Source of the DNA: Phoenix dactylifera
Lineage: Eukaryota; Streptophyta; Magnoliopsida; Arecales; Arecaceae
Direction of reading: 5' to 3'
Length of the DNA: 64,000 nt
Assembly (NCBI RefSeq): GCF_009389715.1
Contig: NC_052404.1
Span: 2,472,738 to 2,536,737, forward strand
Both the position numbers and the translations under genes were made by a program. Below the pieces are notes generated by a model. That model did not search any database. It was not told where the DNA came from and saw nothing but the letters and a program-made list of their open reading frames with translations. Shown piece by piece: positions 1-10,875 of the stretch; within the stretch, counting starts at the first letter, position 1, and every line of letters begins with the position of its first letter.

Positions 1-655
1 ATACTAGGCTTGTAAAACCCAAAAAAAATAAGCAAAACAACACAATTACTGCGACAACGATGATTGATTTCTTAGGGAAATCAGAACAACATGGACCACC
101 ACAAAGATCCAAAAGACAGAAAATTTGATAAATGTGTTGGTCGAGTATTACCGTAGTATGACGCAAAGACGTGTTCAAAGCATTTCGAGTACCCACAATA
201 CATATTTTCTGATCATGAATCTGAAAGAAGTACATGCAGGAAATTACACAAACTCTTGTAGAATACTGGCATTAGCCAGAGCCGCTTGCAAAGGTGCAGA
301 TATAGGGAACTCATAAGAAATTCAAAACTTCCATTCCGGCATATCTGCAAACTAGTCCTAAATGAAATCTATATGCCAACTATCAAATCCAACTGCTCTG
401 GATACCTAGTAGCAGGTTAATCTAGGAGCCAACAAGATGGACTCATCTCACATGTAATTGGAACATATATGGAGCCAGCCAAAGATTTGCCAATTTAACT
501 ATTCAATATTTTTTCCAATCTAAGGAATTGAGTGGGTAAAGCCCTAACAGGGCAGAATATTCAAGTTGAATTTACCATGTCCAGAATCTTGAATCAAGAA
601 GATCATATGAAAGCCACAAAAATGAAACTGCCAAAAGAAAGGCCTGGCAAAATAC
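1..655. other. Probable first intron of the leftward SANT-like gene
   Basis: I see no convincing exon here on either strand. A GT donor reads leftward out of the exon at 656-790, so this stretch is most simply the 5' part of that gene's first intron. I looked for a second exon continuing the SANT helix (a Val-Pro-Gly-Lys type motif) and did not find one. Confidence 0.35.
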
Positions 656-790
656 CATTTTGGACACCTTCTTCCAGAAATGCGGTGATGGCCTCGCCAA
701 AAGTAAAGCCCTCCGCAACGCCGCCTCCTGCTCTCTCGTCCAAGCCTCGAAGCCGCAACATTCCTCCACCTCGCTTCTTCCTGTCTCCAT
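656..790 (-). CDS. First coding exon of a SANT/Myb-like domain protein (partial gene)
   Basis: The exon encodes 45 residues from an ATG at 790 down to a GT donor at 655-654. It contains the stretch AWTREQEAALRRAL followed by PSPHFWKKVSKM. This matches the first two helices of the SANT/Myb-like domain of plant nuclear proteins: a Trp, an acidic-Gln-Glu-Ala-Leu helix, then Phe-Trp-Lys-Lys-Val. In that family the next exon normally supplies a Val-Pro-Gly-Lys-Thr/Ser-Ala segment and a Cys-Phe pair, which are not visible here, so the gene runs off the left edge. The start is uncertain. The same frame is open further upstream to about position 910, and an acidic, Arg-rich run precedes the chosen Met. 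The role is probably a chromatin or DNA-associated factor, from the domain only. It could also be a gene fragment. Confidence 0.42.
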
Positions 791-957
791 CTCCGCTTCA
801 ACATTCTCCACTCTCTTTCTCCTCTTCTTCTCCCTCTCCCCTCTCTCGATCACTATTCTCGTCCCCCGTCCAATCAACAGCAACCCTTTGGTGCAACCTC
901 GGAGAAGCCATCAATCTCCCAGACCGCTCGGTTTGACAACGAAAGCTCCATCTTTCT

Positions 958-1200
958 TCATAACATCAGCCAGATCAGAGGCAAACCTCGGAGACTCCTC
1001 CGGCTCTGCGAGAAATGGCATCTTTCTTCGTGACTCGCCGAATTGGAGGCAAACCTCGGAGACCTCCTCCGGCTCTGCGAGAATCGGCATCTTCTTCGTG
1101 ACCTCGGCCGAATTGGGAGGCAAACCTCGGAGACCTCCTCCGGCTCTGCGAGAAATCGGCATCTTTCTTCGTGACCTCGGCCGAATTGGAGGCTAATCTC
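958..1200. repeat. GC-rich minisatellite, unit about 65-71 bp
   Basis: Three clear tandem units begin near 991, 1057 and 1128, with a degenerate one before (from about 950) and one after (from about 1200). Each holds a block such as cctccggctctgcgagaa followed by catctttcttcgtgac and gaattggaggcaaacctc. Unit length varies, so the apparent reading frames on either strand shift from unit to unit. I therefore read this as upstream or untranslated sequence of the SANT-like gene, not as coding. Confidence 0.75.
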
Positions 1201-1635
1201 GGGGACCGTCTCCGGCTCTGGGACGCATTCGGCCGTGCCGGCACCGAGATTTGCCGGGACTTGAGCGATCCCGGAGGATTTCTTCTGGGTCTGCTTCGAA
1301 TCCGGCGAGAAAGGAGAAGATTGGAGCTGGGGTTGCTCTTGGAAATTGGATCGTCGTTCTTCTGGGGATGGAATCGGGGAGACCTTCGGAGAGGGGTTTG
1401 GTGGGTTAGGGCGTCGGCCGGCGCTGCCATCGCCGCCGGGTTCGCTTTCTGGTGGGATTTTCTTCTTGGACATTGGAGAATTATTAGGGATTGGGAGTGG
1501 CCGGGGAGGGGGGGGAGGGACGGTGAAGGACTGAAGAGGGAAAGGAGGTTTCAAAAGTTCAAACCATGCACTAAAAATGGAAAGGTGGTTTGGTTCCGGG
1601 CTGAAGCGAGTCAGTCACAAAAGACCACATGATTG

Positions 1636-2040
1636 CCAGGCAAGGTGGTAGCCTAGTGGTTCTTGGGCAGCAATTCTAACCACAAGGTTCCAAGTTCGAA
1701 TCGCTGCGGCGATAATTAAATTGTGGACCGAAGCTCACTACTTTGGGCCACTGCTTGGACTTGTGGTGTAGGACCGCTCTTGAACCGCTCAGTAGCCGGG
1801 GTGGTTGCCGGGTGTGACGTACTCACACGTGGGACTCGAGCCAGAGCTCAGAGGAAGTAGCTGAGCGGGCCTACGGGTGGGGAGGGTTATGAGTAAAACC
1901 GGTCGGGGTGCCCAACACATGGCCATTTCTGCCCGCATCGAACATTCTCCTGGCGGGGCGGGGGCCCAGTGGGTTTGCTACGCGGGGTGGGCTTGTCCCT
2001 TCCTCCCCCCTGCCCCTTTTTCAAAGCAAAAAAAAAAAAA
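1636..2040 (+). mobile_element. tRNA-derived SINE, full length with target site duplication
   Basis: The 405-bp element starts with a pol III promoter. A box-A-like tggtagcctagtgg lies at about 1646 and a box-B-like agttcgaatcgc at about 1694, the spacing of a tRNA-derived head. It ends in an A-run at about 2027-2040. It is flanked by a perfect 12-bp direct repeat, accacatgattg, at 1624-1635 and 2041-2052, which is the target site duplication expected from LINE-driven insertion. The exact duplication suggests a fairly recent insertion. The body is GC-rich compared with its AT-rich surroundings. The SINE family is not identified. Confidence 0.85.
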
Positions 2041-2316
2041 ACCACATGATTGATCTTCAATTTTTAATGAATGTTCCACAAACATGTTTCTGATCATGTT
2101 GTCCTTGATCTGCAAACATCCAATTTTATTGAATATTTCGAAACTAATTATCAAGAAGAGATAAAAAAATTGGCATTTGATCGGCGAAAGATTATAAACT
2201 ACTTTAAGTAGTTTAGTTTGTTGGACGATACACCTATTGTTTTGTTAATAAAAAAACTTAGGTGATACATTTGGTTCTCAATTTAAAAGATGGGACCGGC
2301 TTAGGTTTACATCCGA

Positions 2317-2625
2317 TGCTAGGATCTTATTTTAAAAAGGCTAGCCAAAAGATATTTTTTAAGTTTATTAGTCTTGTATAAGTATCAAAGATCTTCTTGG
2401 CGAATAACCGATGTGAGACTAAACACATGCCCGCACCTAGTCCACATAGGCTATGGGCCAAGTTCGCTCTGATACCATTTTTAACAACCCAGAATCTCAT
2501 CCAAAAAAGATTAGCTGAAAGGTATTATTTAAGTTTCTTGATATATATAAGTATCAAAGATCTGTCCAGTAAATAACTAATGTAAAACTAAACACACGTC
2601 CGTACGAGTTCTCACAAAGAGCGCA
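2317..2625 (+). repeat. Two diverged copies of a dispersed repeat
   Basis: Two related stretches of about 130 bp lie in tandem, at about 2317-2445 and 2474-2620. Both carry a degenerate ggctagccaaaagata-type block, then gtatcaaagatct, then aataaccgatgtgagac and actaaacaca. Related copies occur at 28925-29075 and, as a short inverted fragment, at about 25435-25500. The phrase between the copies (tctgataccatttttaacaaccc) resembles the edge of a common plant interspersed repeat. The superfamily is unassigned. Confidence 0.6.
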
Positions 2626-3494
2626 GCGCACACTCCACTTTCAGCAATCCATTGCGATTCCAACAAATTGTGGTTCGAATTTTTTTTGCTTTAACCGTAT
2701 GAATATTGCAACCATAGCTGTAATGCTTTATTTTAAAACTCCATGAAGCAACTCTGATATGAGCGAAATTTTCGAGAGGGATCAAAGTGGAGTTTAAGCA
2801 CGACCAAATGTGTAGCATTATGTTGCTGTCCTGCTCCAATCAATCCCAGTGCCCTTATGCTGGCTTCAATTACCCATACTTGCTAAATTTAGAAAGCCAG
2901 CTAGAAAACTCTCTCCAATCCATGAAACTATTGCAGGGAACTGATAGGCCGATGCTACTACCAGCTTGGTGTGTTCGATATCAAGGAAAAACAATTCTGG
3001 TTTCAAAGGGGACTCATCTCTGATGAAGAAATGGAAATGTTACCTTGTCAATTTTTGGCAATATTATTTTCACTTTTGGTCTCAACCGTACAGGATCCAT
3101 ATAAACCAATTATCAAACTGTTCTTTCTATTTTCTAGGTTATCTTTCAAGTGTACTAATAAATCCTTCGGCGGTAAGGAATCAAATGCTAGAGAATTCAT
3201 TTCTATAGATACTGTTATTAAAAAATTCGATACCAGAGTCCCTCTTCCTTCAGCAAACTAATACAGTAGAATTGGTGCTTTTTTTCTCAAGATAATGTAT
3301 TACTATCCTTGTCGTGCCCTATGGGAAACTACATAATATATAACCAATTACGAGGTCTTGATAGTAGCTTCATGTAGCTTTGCTTTTTCTCTTTTTTTCA
3401 TCAAATATACGGCAAATCTGGCTACAAGTTATAGCTACAGTAGTTAATTCGAAAATACAAAGGCAAAAGACCTGCATGCTTTGTAAGCAGTATA
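2626..3494. other. Gene-free spacer
   Basis: Overlapping short open frames on both strands show no recognisable domain, splice pattern or codon bias. I see nothing here that I can support as a gene. Confidence 0.5.
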
Positions 3495-4006
3495 TAAGGC
3501 TGCAAATGAGTCGGATTGACCCATGATCCGACTCGAACTATTTTGCAGGACTCGTAAGGTTGGGTCTGGTCCTAAAATTGGATCCATTTTTATTTTTCGA
3601 GTCGGGTCTAAGTTTACTGAATTTAGACCCGATCCGATCCGACTTATTTGAAATTTGAATAATTTTGAATTTTCAATCCTACAACCCAACCCGAATTTGT
3701 AATATTATTTGGACCCGCAGGCCGCAACCCGTAAAGGTACAAACAAATTATGGAGCCAGGGATGGGTTGACCCGAACCAGACCCGACCCAAATCCGAACC
3801 AGACTCAAATTTTTTTGGTTGGGTCAGGGTTATATATGGACCTAACTCGACCCGAATGATCCGTTGAGTCAAAAATTATAGCAGTGGATCCGATCCAATC
3901 TGATCTTCTATTAAGTTGGATATGGGTCCAAAATTAGAACCCGAACAAAGAACTAGATTAGGTCTGGGTCACTCATCTGATCCGACCGACCCATTTGCAC
4001 CTCTAG
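3495..4006. mobile_element. hAT-like non-autonomous element (MITE)
   Basis: The two ends are inverted copies. The left end reads taaggctgcaaatgagtcgg, and the right end, on the other strand, reads tagaggtgcaaatgggtcgg. The interior is full of degenerate gacccgatccgatccgac-type repeats, typical of a common class of plant hAT derivatives. The 8-bp flanks (gcagtata and gctataca) agree at only 5 of 8 positions, so the target duplication is decayed or the ends are slightly misplaced. There is no transposase frame. Confidence 0.55.
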
Positions 4007-4426
4007 CTATACAATAAAATCTAGGACTTGCTATCATGCTTTAAACGACAAAAATGTCATTCAATATTAATATCCTAAAATCTAGTTGGCACTTATACAT
4101 CCTTGAATGCTGATAGCTCGATAACTATTATTGTATACCTGATTGCCAGTCTGCTTACGGAATTAAACAGCGAGCTTTCGCCCACAGCTGAAGACATGAT
4201 AGAGCCATCCATGGATGCTTCTAAGGACTCTATCCAGACTCCGAGGCCCACCTACGTCATGGCAAGCCAAACCCTTAATTTGTCCATATACAAAGGTGGC
4301 TGACAGAAACGTGCACGTAAGTTAGACTTCTAGTTCTTGGAAGGGCAGCTACGAAAAGATTTGGAATGGTAGGTCGGTCATTTGTTTTGCTATGGCTTGT
4401 TAACCAAAAACATTCTCTCTTCCTCC

Positions 4427-4445
4427 TATATATATATCTATATAT
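4427..4445 (+). promoter_or_regulatory. TATA-rich core promoter of the CYSTM-like gene
   Basis: A run of TATA units (tatatatatatctatatatt) lies about 110-130 bp upstream of the start codon at 4555. That leaves room for a short leader ending in the TG/AG microsatellite. It is the best core promoter candidate upstream of this gene. Confidence 0.5.
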
Positions 4446-4522
4446 TAGCATCTTTCCTTGTTGGATTTAGAGATTCTTAGCTCACCGTTCCTTGTTGGAT
4501 TTGGAGGCTCTTAGTCTCATCT

Positions 4523-4523
4523 T

Positions 4524-4554
<31 letters not shown>
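4523..4554. repeat. (TG)n(AG)n microsatellite abutting a start codon
   Basis: A compound dinucleotide repeat, about eight TG then about eight AG units, ends directly at the ATG at 4555. It would lie in the 5' leader of the CYSTM-like mRNA. Confidence 0.9.
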
Positions 4555-5816
4555 ATGGGACCAGGAGGACCTGGGCCTGGACCAGGGCCTGGAGGGCCGC
4601 CCGGTTTCGGGCCAGGGCCTGGTGGTCCGGGTGGTGGTTTTGATGGACCGTGTGGCTGCTTATCTTCATGGTACATTTGCCTTCTCTCTCTTTCTTTTTC
4701 ATTCAATTTAATGTTTTCACAGAATTTATTGTTTGTTACCTTAAAAAAAACAGAAAATTTGTTGTAGTCCTTACAATTTATCAAACATATGAGCATTTCT
4801 CAAACATATTTGGGGTACATCCACAAGGATCATGCTGTAACCTTGAAGACTTTGATCATGAGTTAGGTCTCATTTGGTTGGATGGTTGGAGAGATTTGGT
4901 TAATTGATTCACAGTGACTTTGGTATTCAGCACATCCATGAGGAACCACCATAAAGTATAGTTCTTGGCCTGTGGATCTAAGTAACATTTTTTTATTTTT
5001 GGCACATGATGATTATTTATATGGTCCTAACTCAAAGATTTATCAACATTGTGTTATCCATGGAACAATTTTGATACACATATTTATATAATACCAGAAG
5101 GTTTGTAGTAATGTATCTTAGATATTTGGTGGAAAAATCAGCTAATGCTTCTCTAAACTCTGTCAAAAAGGAGTTAAATACTAAAAAAAAAGTATATTAT
5201 CTATAGATCATTATTCATATTTTTTTTTAAAAAAAAAATAAACTAACATAGGTTAGCTCATATTTTGGGGCATTAAGCATGTAGAATGCTACTTTCTCAA
5301 TTTTGTTTTGATCTAATAGCTAAGTACCACCTGATTCTATATGTTTTGATGGCTTGTTGGTTTACTAAAGGTTGTGAGTTCGACCATGCTCCTAAGATAT
5401 ATGTATCGATCGAGTGGATTATTCTGTTCAGGTAGAGAATTTTGTTGCCATGTTTGCATCTAGCAGACTTATTCTATCGATAGGAAATGCTACCTCTTAT
5501 TATGTAGCTCAAACTAGCGAACAAATTGTTTATTAACTATATTAACCTAATGAAAAATTTTTAATGCTGTTTGAGCGAAGACTGTTCTCATTTGCAATTA
5601 TTTTTCCCCCACCTTTTACTTGAAGATAGATGCCTTCTGCTATTTTATCTGAGAGGGTTAATTCTCTACATAGCAAAATAATCCATAGCCATCGAATATG
5701 ACCTGCTATTTCTTTGTGCTTGCAGCTTGTACTTCTTGTGTTGCTGCGGGTTGCTCCGGGATTGTTGTGGCCCATTATTTGGTGGGCCCCCAGGACCACC
5801 TGGGCCTGCATTTTGA
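4555..5816 (+). CDS. Small Gly/Pro-rich, Cys-rich CYSTM-like protein (two exons)
   Basis: Exon 1 is 4555-4670 (38 codons plus two bases, donor gt at 4671) and exon 2 is 5726-5816 (acceptor tgcttgcag). The join completes a Cys codon and gives a 68-residue protein. Residues 1-31 are an almost pure Gly-Pro repeat with one Phe-Gly and a Phe-Asp. Residues 32-53 are PCGCLSSCLYFLCCC followed by GLLRDCC, and the tail is Gly-Pro-rich again. The pattern Gly-Cys-Leu, Cys-Leu, Leu-Cys-Cys-Cys, Leu-Leu, Cys-Cys is that of the CYSTM module. CYSTM proteins are small tail-anchored membrane proteins linked to stress and metal tolerance in the family as a whole. The intron splits the Cys core and is 1055 bp long. 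A polyadenylation signal follows at 5897. The join is my inference, but phase, acceptor and motif agree. The exact physiological role is unknown. Confidence 0.78.
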
Positions 5817-5896
5817 CGGCCTCTATCAAACCATTTGATGTGATCAGATGTATGATAAATATTGCAGTTGGATGTGTCATGTGTGTGCTTCACAAC

Positions 5897-5902
5897 AATA
5901 AA
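5897..5902 (+). terminator. Polyadenylation signal AATAAA
   Basis: A canonical AATAAA lies 81 bp after the stop codon of the CYSTM-like gene, a normal 3' UTR distance in plants. Confidence 0.5.
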
Positions 5903-6929
5903 GGAGTGCTTAGTGCTCACTTTTCTTGTATAAACCTTTTTTTTATTTCGAATTATTTATGTAATAATTTTGGATTTGGCATCGAATCAACTGGTCTGTA
6001 ACATCTAATGGAGCACAAATTCTCAAACAGCTTACGCAATATCTTATAAATCAACTTGGCCACCATGATGATCTTCCCCCAAGCTACCTATGAGCTCGGC
6101 TAAATACCGGAGCGGCGACATAGCCAGCTTGGTTGATTCTGAACTCGAAAAAAACTGGAGCATGTTACGAGTATAATTTAATGTTATTTGATTAATGTTG
6201 AGCCCAAAAAGATTGTTTCCAATGCCTTAAACTTGTTTGAACATGATTTACTAAATAAAATCCATAAACTGAAATTTTGGAACCACAATGGGAGAATTCG
6301 AATTCAGGAGATAGAATAACAGGCAAGCAAATTTAATCCATAATTTTCTAACTAAGATACGAGGCAAAGCAAATAATTTTATTCCGGTTTCACATTACCC
6401 TAAATTTAGCTATGCTAAGTGGATGTTGGCGGCACCAATTCAAATTTCTTGCTCTTGGATAATCTGCTATTATTCTTTCTAAGATATTTTAATTTCCACT
6501 TGATTTATGGCAAAGCTGGCAAATTTTTGATCCAGCCCAGAAACCTGGCTCAATCCTCTTCGCACTGAGTTAGTTCCAGGTTACGTTGTTTAGGTAAAGC
6601 GTGCATCAAACTTTTTCTCATGAGTTAAACAAATATGGATCAAAGCTTAACCTCGCCCGGGCAGCAAGAGAAGAGTTCTATATCAATCAAGATAATTTAG
6701 GTCTTGTTGATTCATGTCCTTGAATAAGGATCATACGCATGGTTGGTTTTTTCCAATGCTCAAATAGTGGGCCACCATTTCTCAAATTCGATATGTAGCC
6801 ATTGTGGCAACTTATACTACTTACCATATCTAGCTGGCTAAGAATGCCTGAACTGTTGGAAAGAGCAGCCCTACACCTAGATTCATCGTGGAGTGAGCTC
6901 GGGTACAGACAACGAAAATCATCCATGCA
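5903..6929. other. Gene-free spacer, possible hAT-like remnant
   Basis: No gene is supported. The segment starting gctggcaaatttttgatcc near 6510 resembles a decayed hAT-type end. A possible partner, ccattgccacctctag, lies near 7630 beyond the LINE, but the flanks do not match. Confidence 0.35.
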
Positions 6930-7452
6930 GGTCCATCGGACAAGCCTTTGATAGTTTTGGGCATCTATGGCTCTACATCTACTCTTATAGTGCCACAGAC
7001 GGTGTTTTTCACCTAGAAGCCCCCATCTTCAAGTTTTTTCAAGATCAACTTTGATAGATGCGTGCTAGACGATGGCAGAAGGGGTGGCGCAGACTTCGTC
7101 ATCAAAGGCTCAAACTTCAGAGTGGTTGTTGTGGGTGAATGACTCGACTATGATGATCGGCTGGATCCAGGAGGCACCGGTAGAATGGGTGGCTGCCATC
7201 CTTTGCTCCAGAATATTCGAGCCATGGTAGGTGGAGACGTCGTCTTTCCGGCTAAATTTATCTACAAAAAGGCCAATGAAGCTGTGGATTGGGTATCCTC
7301 GTATGTGGCTGCTCATTCTGGAGGAACCGTTTGGGTTGGTGAGAGGGAGTTGCCTATAGCACTTTGAAACTTATTATCTTTTGGCTTTTTTGGATATATT
7401 TATACTAGAAGTGTATGAGTCATCTGTTGTAGCAAAAAAAAAAAAAAAAAAA
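6930..7452 (+). mobile_element. 5'-truncated LINE tail with RNase H remnant
   Basis: The sequence encodes, with interruptions, the 3' RNase H region of an L1-type plant LINE. A Phe-Lys-Ile-Asn-Phe-Asp stretch is near 7040, a Gly-Gly-Ala-Asp-Phe-Val-Ile-Lys stretch follows, and the helix KKANEAVDWVSSYVAAHSGG is near 7270. It ends in a 20-base A tail at about 7433-7452. The same order is seen in the longer copy at 44380-47242. This copy has internal stops, lacks reverse transcriptase and is dead. Confidence 0.75.
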
Positions 7453-9529
7453 CCAGAGATTTAGAATATGTTGCGGTTAAACCCAAACCAGAGGCAATCA
7501 TGGTCAACCCGTTGATTGTTTCCGGGCCTTAGATTTGGAACTCGGTGCTTGGTTGGATCGAAGAGGAGTCAAAGTTTGTATGTTGCCCTAATTTGACCCA
7601 ATCCAAACAAAATATAATATAATCCATTGCCACCTCTAGTTCAAGGTAATTTTCTTTCATGATTGAAGTAATAAACCAATAAACCCACAACTAAAGTGCC
7701 AGTTCAAATCTTTTGTTATTTTATTCTAGAAGTATTTGCTGACCACTTATTTATGCAACAATTTTTTCAACTAATTAAGCAGATAAAGTTAACAAGTTAT
7801 TCTGTTTGACACATTTTAAACTTATGTGCCGACCACTTTTCTTGGTCGTCCGAATGCGCCACGTGGCTTTTTCTAGAAAGGGACATGTCATGCAGAAAAG
7901 GACACAAGAAGTTATTTGTCTTGGAGAAAATCTAGTATCGTAGGAAATCCCTAACTAAAAGATAGCAACTACTCAAATGTAATTTTTTACAAATGAAACT
8001 ATCCTTGTTTCTCTATAAATGATCGAAGGGTCTATTAGATGGTGATCTAGCAAATCACATCAAACTGTAGAAATGGCTAAGTTTTCTACATTGGATGGGC
8101 TTTTATGCCCTCTGCTATATTGTAACTTCTACATTTGCTATGATAACTTGTAGGTTTTAGTTTTTAACTTGTTATCTTTCTTCGAACGTATTTTCAGCTT
8201 ATGCCATTTTAGATGTAATCATCTAATTTCTAATGGATTTCTTCAATAATTGAGATCATCTTGTAGTCATTTAAAATCATGTTTCGATTGTGATGAAGAA
8301 TTCATGAGGAGACGATGACAAATAATGAATCAATTCATGGAAAGGGCCTTGAGAATCAAATTAAAATGACTGCAATCATTTATTACATGGTGAATTCTAA
8401 ATCCTCTTTGATAAGGTAAATTTAAAAAAAAACGATCAACAAGATCTTATTTGATAAGGTAAATTAAAAAACCTATCAAAAAACATACATCAGTGATAGA
8501 AATAAAATTAAATGAGTCAATAGTATTAGAAAGTTCTTAGAGCAAGATAGATCTAGACCAGATAGCGAAAATACCCCAAGTAACCAATTATCAAAGAACC
8601 AAATCTTCCAATGCTAACTTACATCTTCCAGCAAAATCAAGCCACCCGACCTCTAGAGGCTTAGCCTCAATTTTTTAGCAATATAATGTTCATTCTGAAA
8701 AACATTGCTTAGAAATATTATATTGCTGTTGCAATTGTTGATGAAAAAGAAGAACATATGCTGCCATTTTTATGCTACTCTTTGCGCATATAAGGCACGA
8801 GAGAGATTAGGTAGAAGGGACCTTTCTTTCTTTTTTTTAATTGTTACTGGTTAAACTATGTGACATTTTAAATACATATTTAATTCTCTGTAATTTTCAG
8901 GGTCAAGATTTAAATGGAGAACAATAGCTATGTTAGGTAAGAAATACCAAAGCAAGTCGCAATTTATGTCCCTGCTCGCCCATGGAGATAACCCATATAG
9001 TACATATGTTTCATATGTTAATAGGGATGGTAGTACAAAATTATTCTAGAATAACTTGATAGTCTTCATGCCAGATCACCTCAAACATTATCATTCAAGG
9101 CATTTTCTTTCAATTATCTAGTCGAAAAAAAATTAAAGCTCCGCCATTAAAGAATTCAGTAGATCTTTAGCCATTTGTTAGATTCTTTTAGAATTGATGA
9201 TGCTCCTTTGCTGCCCATCACTCCAGAGAAATCTCATGAATATGAATTGATATTGTACCCCATCTTTATGTTACGTATTGTATCTTGACTCAGCCCGTTG
9301 TACCCCCAAAAAAAAATTGATGATGCATTCTTAGGTAAGACAAATTTAAAGAATTGAGGAGCCTCCAAAAAGTTTATATATAGCCAATCAAGAAGATATC
9401 TTATCAATTGCAAGTTTAGCTCATGCATCCTTTCTGAACTTGCAAAGAGTTAACAACTTTACATGAAGTAATAAGTTATAGATTTTTGATAAAAAATTAT
9501 ATTCAACCTAAAGAAGAAAACAAATCTAA
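7453..9529. other. Gene-free AT-rich spacer
   Basis: No exon is supported. A CACGTG near 7860, a tataaat-like box near 8013 and a 26-codon open frame starting MAKFSTL at about 8073 form a promoter-like arrangement. The frame ends quickly and no continuation is visible. Confidence 0.45.
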
Positions 9530-10613
9530 GGCCATGTTTGGGGGAGCTTTTGGAGGGCCAAAAAGTACTTTCTGGCCCTGCAAAAGTACTTTTAGATAAA
9601 AAATAGTGTTTGGTAAAATTTTCGGAAAACTGTTTCAGCTTTTGCGGGAATCTGAAAATAGCTTTTGGAGAGAAGTTTCAATTTGGAGCTTTCCAAAAAC
9701 GCTGTTTTCAGCTTTGTCAAAAAGTTATTTTTTGGACCAAAATATCCCCTTTTAAATCACACTTTTTTTTTCCAAAATCCTCATCCCGCCTTTTCCTCTC
9801 TCACCCATCCTCTCCCTCTCCCTCTCCCTCTCTATCTTCTTCTTCCTCTCAACGTCGTCGCCTCTTTTCCTTCTTCCTCTTCTCTATTTTTTCTTTTTTT
9901 TTGTTTTGGGAGCTCGTGGCTGCCCACGGTGGCAGCCACCATGCCGGCCACCACCCATGGCCGGCGACCCCTCTATATTTCAATGAAATAAAATAATAAA
10001 TAAATAAAATAAATAAATAAAAAAATAATATGTGAGTAGCAAATAATCTGATCTAAATAAATAAAAACAAATATTAGTAATTATTTAACCAATTTTATCA
10101 CCTAGTTAGAAAATTTGTTAGAGAGATAAATAGTCATTAGAAGGATGAAAAATTAATTTACACTAATAATATTTTATATATTTATTATTGTATTATACTA
10201 TAAATATAATATTATATTACATTATATCATAATACATTGATATGTTATGTTAAATAATTTAATATTATATTAAATTATTATTCTATAATACATAATGTTA
10301 TAGTATTATATTATAATAATATTATATTACATTACATTAATATTGTACTATATCATATATTTATGTATTAATACATGTTATATTTTATTATGCTCTGTTA
10401 TATAATACTGATAATGTCCTTTATGGTCATTTTGTCACACAAAAATACTTTCTCAGTTTATTTACCAAACACATATTAAAGTGCCACAGTACTTCAGAAA
10501 TGTAGTTACCAAACAGCAAACAGTTTTTTATAAACGCTCTGCTTCAGAGAGCTCTACTTCCAACAGCTCTATTTTCAAAAGCTCTACTATTAATAGTTCC
10601 TCCAAATAGGGCC
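9530..10613. mobile_element. PIF/Harbinger-like non-autonomous element
   Basis: The 1084-bp element is bounded by imperfect terminal inverted repeats: ggccatgtttgggggagct at the left, and ggccctatttggaggaact at the right when read on the opposite strand (14 of 19 identical). A 3-bp TAA duplication flanks it at 9527-9529 and 10614-10616. TAA or TTA duplications with GG-starting ends are the Tourist/PIF-Harbinger signature. The interior has a pyrimidine-rich stretch (9780-9900), a small GC island (9910-9970) and a long AT-rich tract (9990-10420). No transposase is visible. Confidence 0.7.
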
Positions 10614-10875
10614 TAAGAGCCGAATACATATCTAGCAAATATCTCTTAGCCATCAACACTCGCAACATGTTAGGATGAGGCATGAGATACTTATCCAAAA
10701 CAATTGCCAATGTGTCATTTGTCCAAAGTGGGAAAAATCTTAGCTATCAGCTGCGGGTCCCACTTGCATCAGTGAGAGGGTTATCTTGGGGTTCTAATTT
10801 GAGTAAACATATAAATAAGCTAATAAGGAATGATCAGACGTGTAAGCGAGCACCACCCAGACCACATCCAACGGC

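Noticed and set aside
958-1554. Leftward frames of 83-198 codons across the minisatellite
   Set aside because: The repeat unit length is not constant in codons, so the frames shift between units. The protein sequence looks like translated repeat.
1640-1715. Functional tRNA gene
   Set aside because: Box A and box B are present, but the segment does not fold as a tRNA by eye, and it sits at the head of a SINE with A tail and target duplication.
4482-4796. Leftward Pro/Gly-rich frame opposite the CYSTM-like exon
   Set aside because: It is the complement of a Gly-Pro repeat. The forward strand has a start context, splice sites, a Cys core and a polyadenylation signal.
6508-7645. A hAT-like element enclosing the LINE at 6930-7452
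   Set aside because: The two possible ends are only weakly similar and the 8-bp flanks do not match.
8073-8153. MAKFSTL short frame with TATA and CACGTG upstream, like a small secreted peptide
   Set aside because: It ends after 26 codons with no Cys pattern and no plausible continuation.
9610-9996. Forward frames of 108-128 codons
   Set aside because: They lie inside the PIF/Harbinger-like element across a CT-rich tract, with no recognisable protein.
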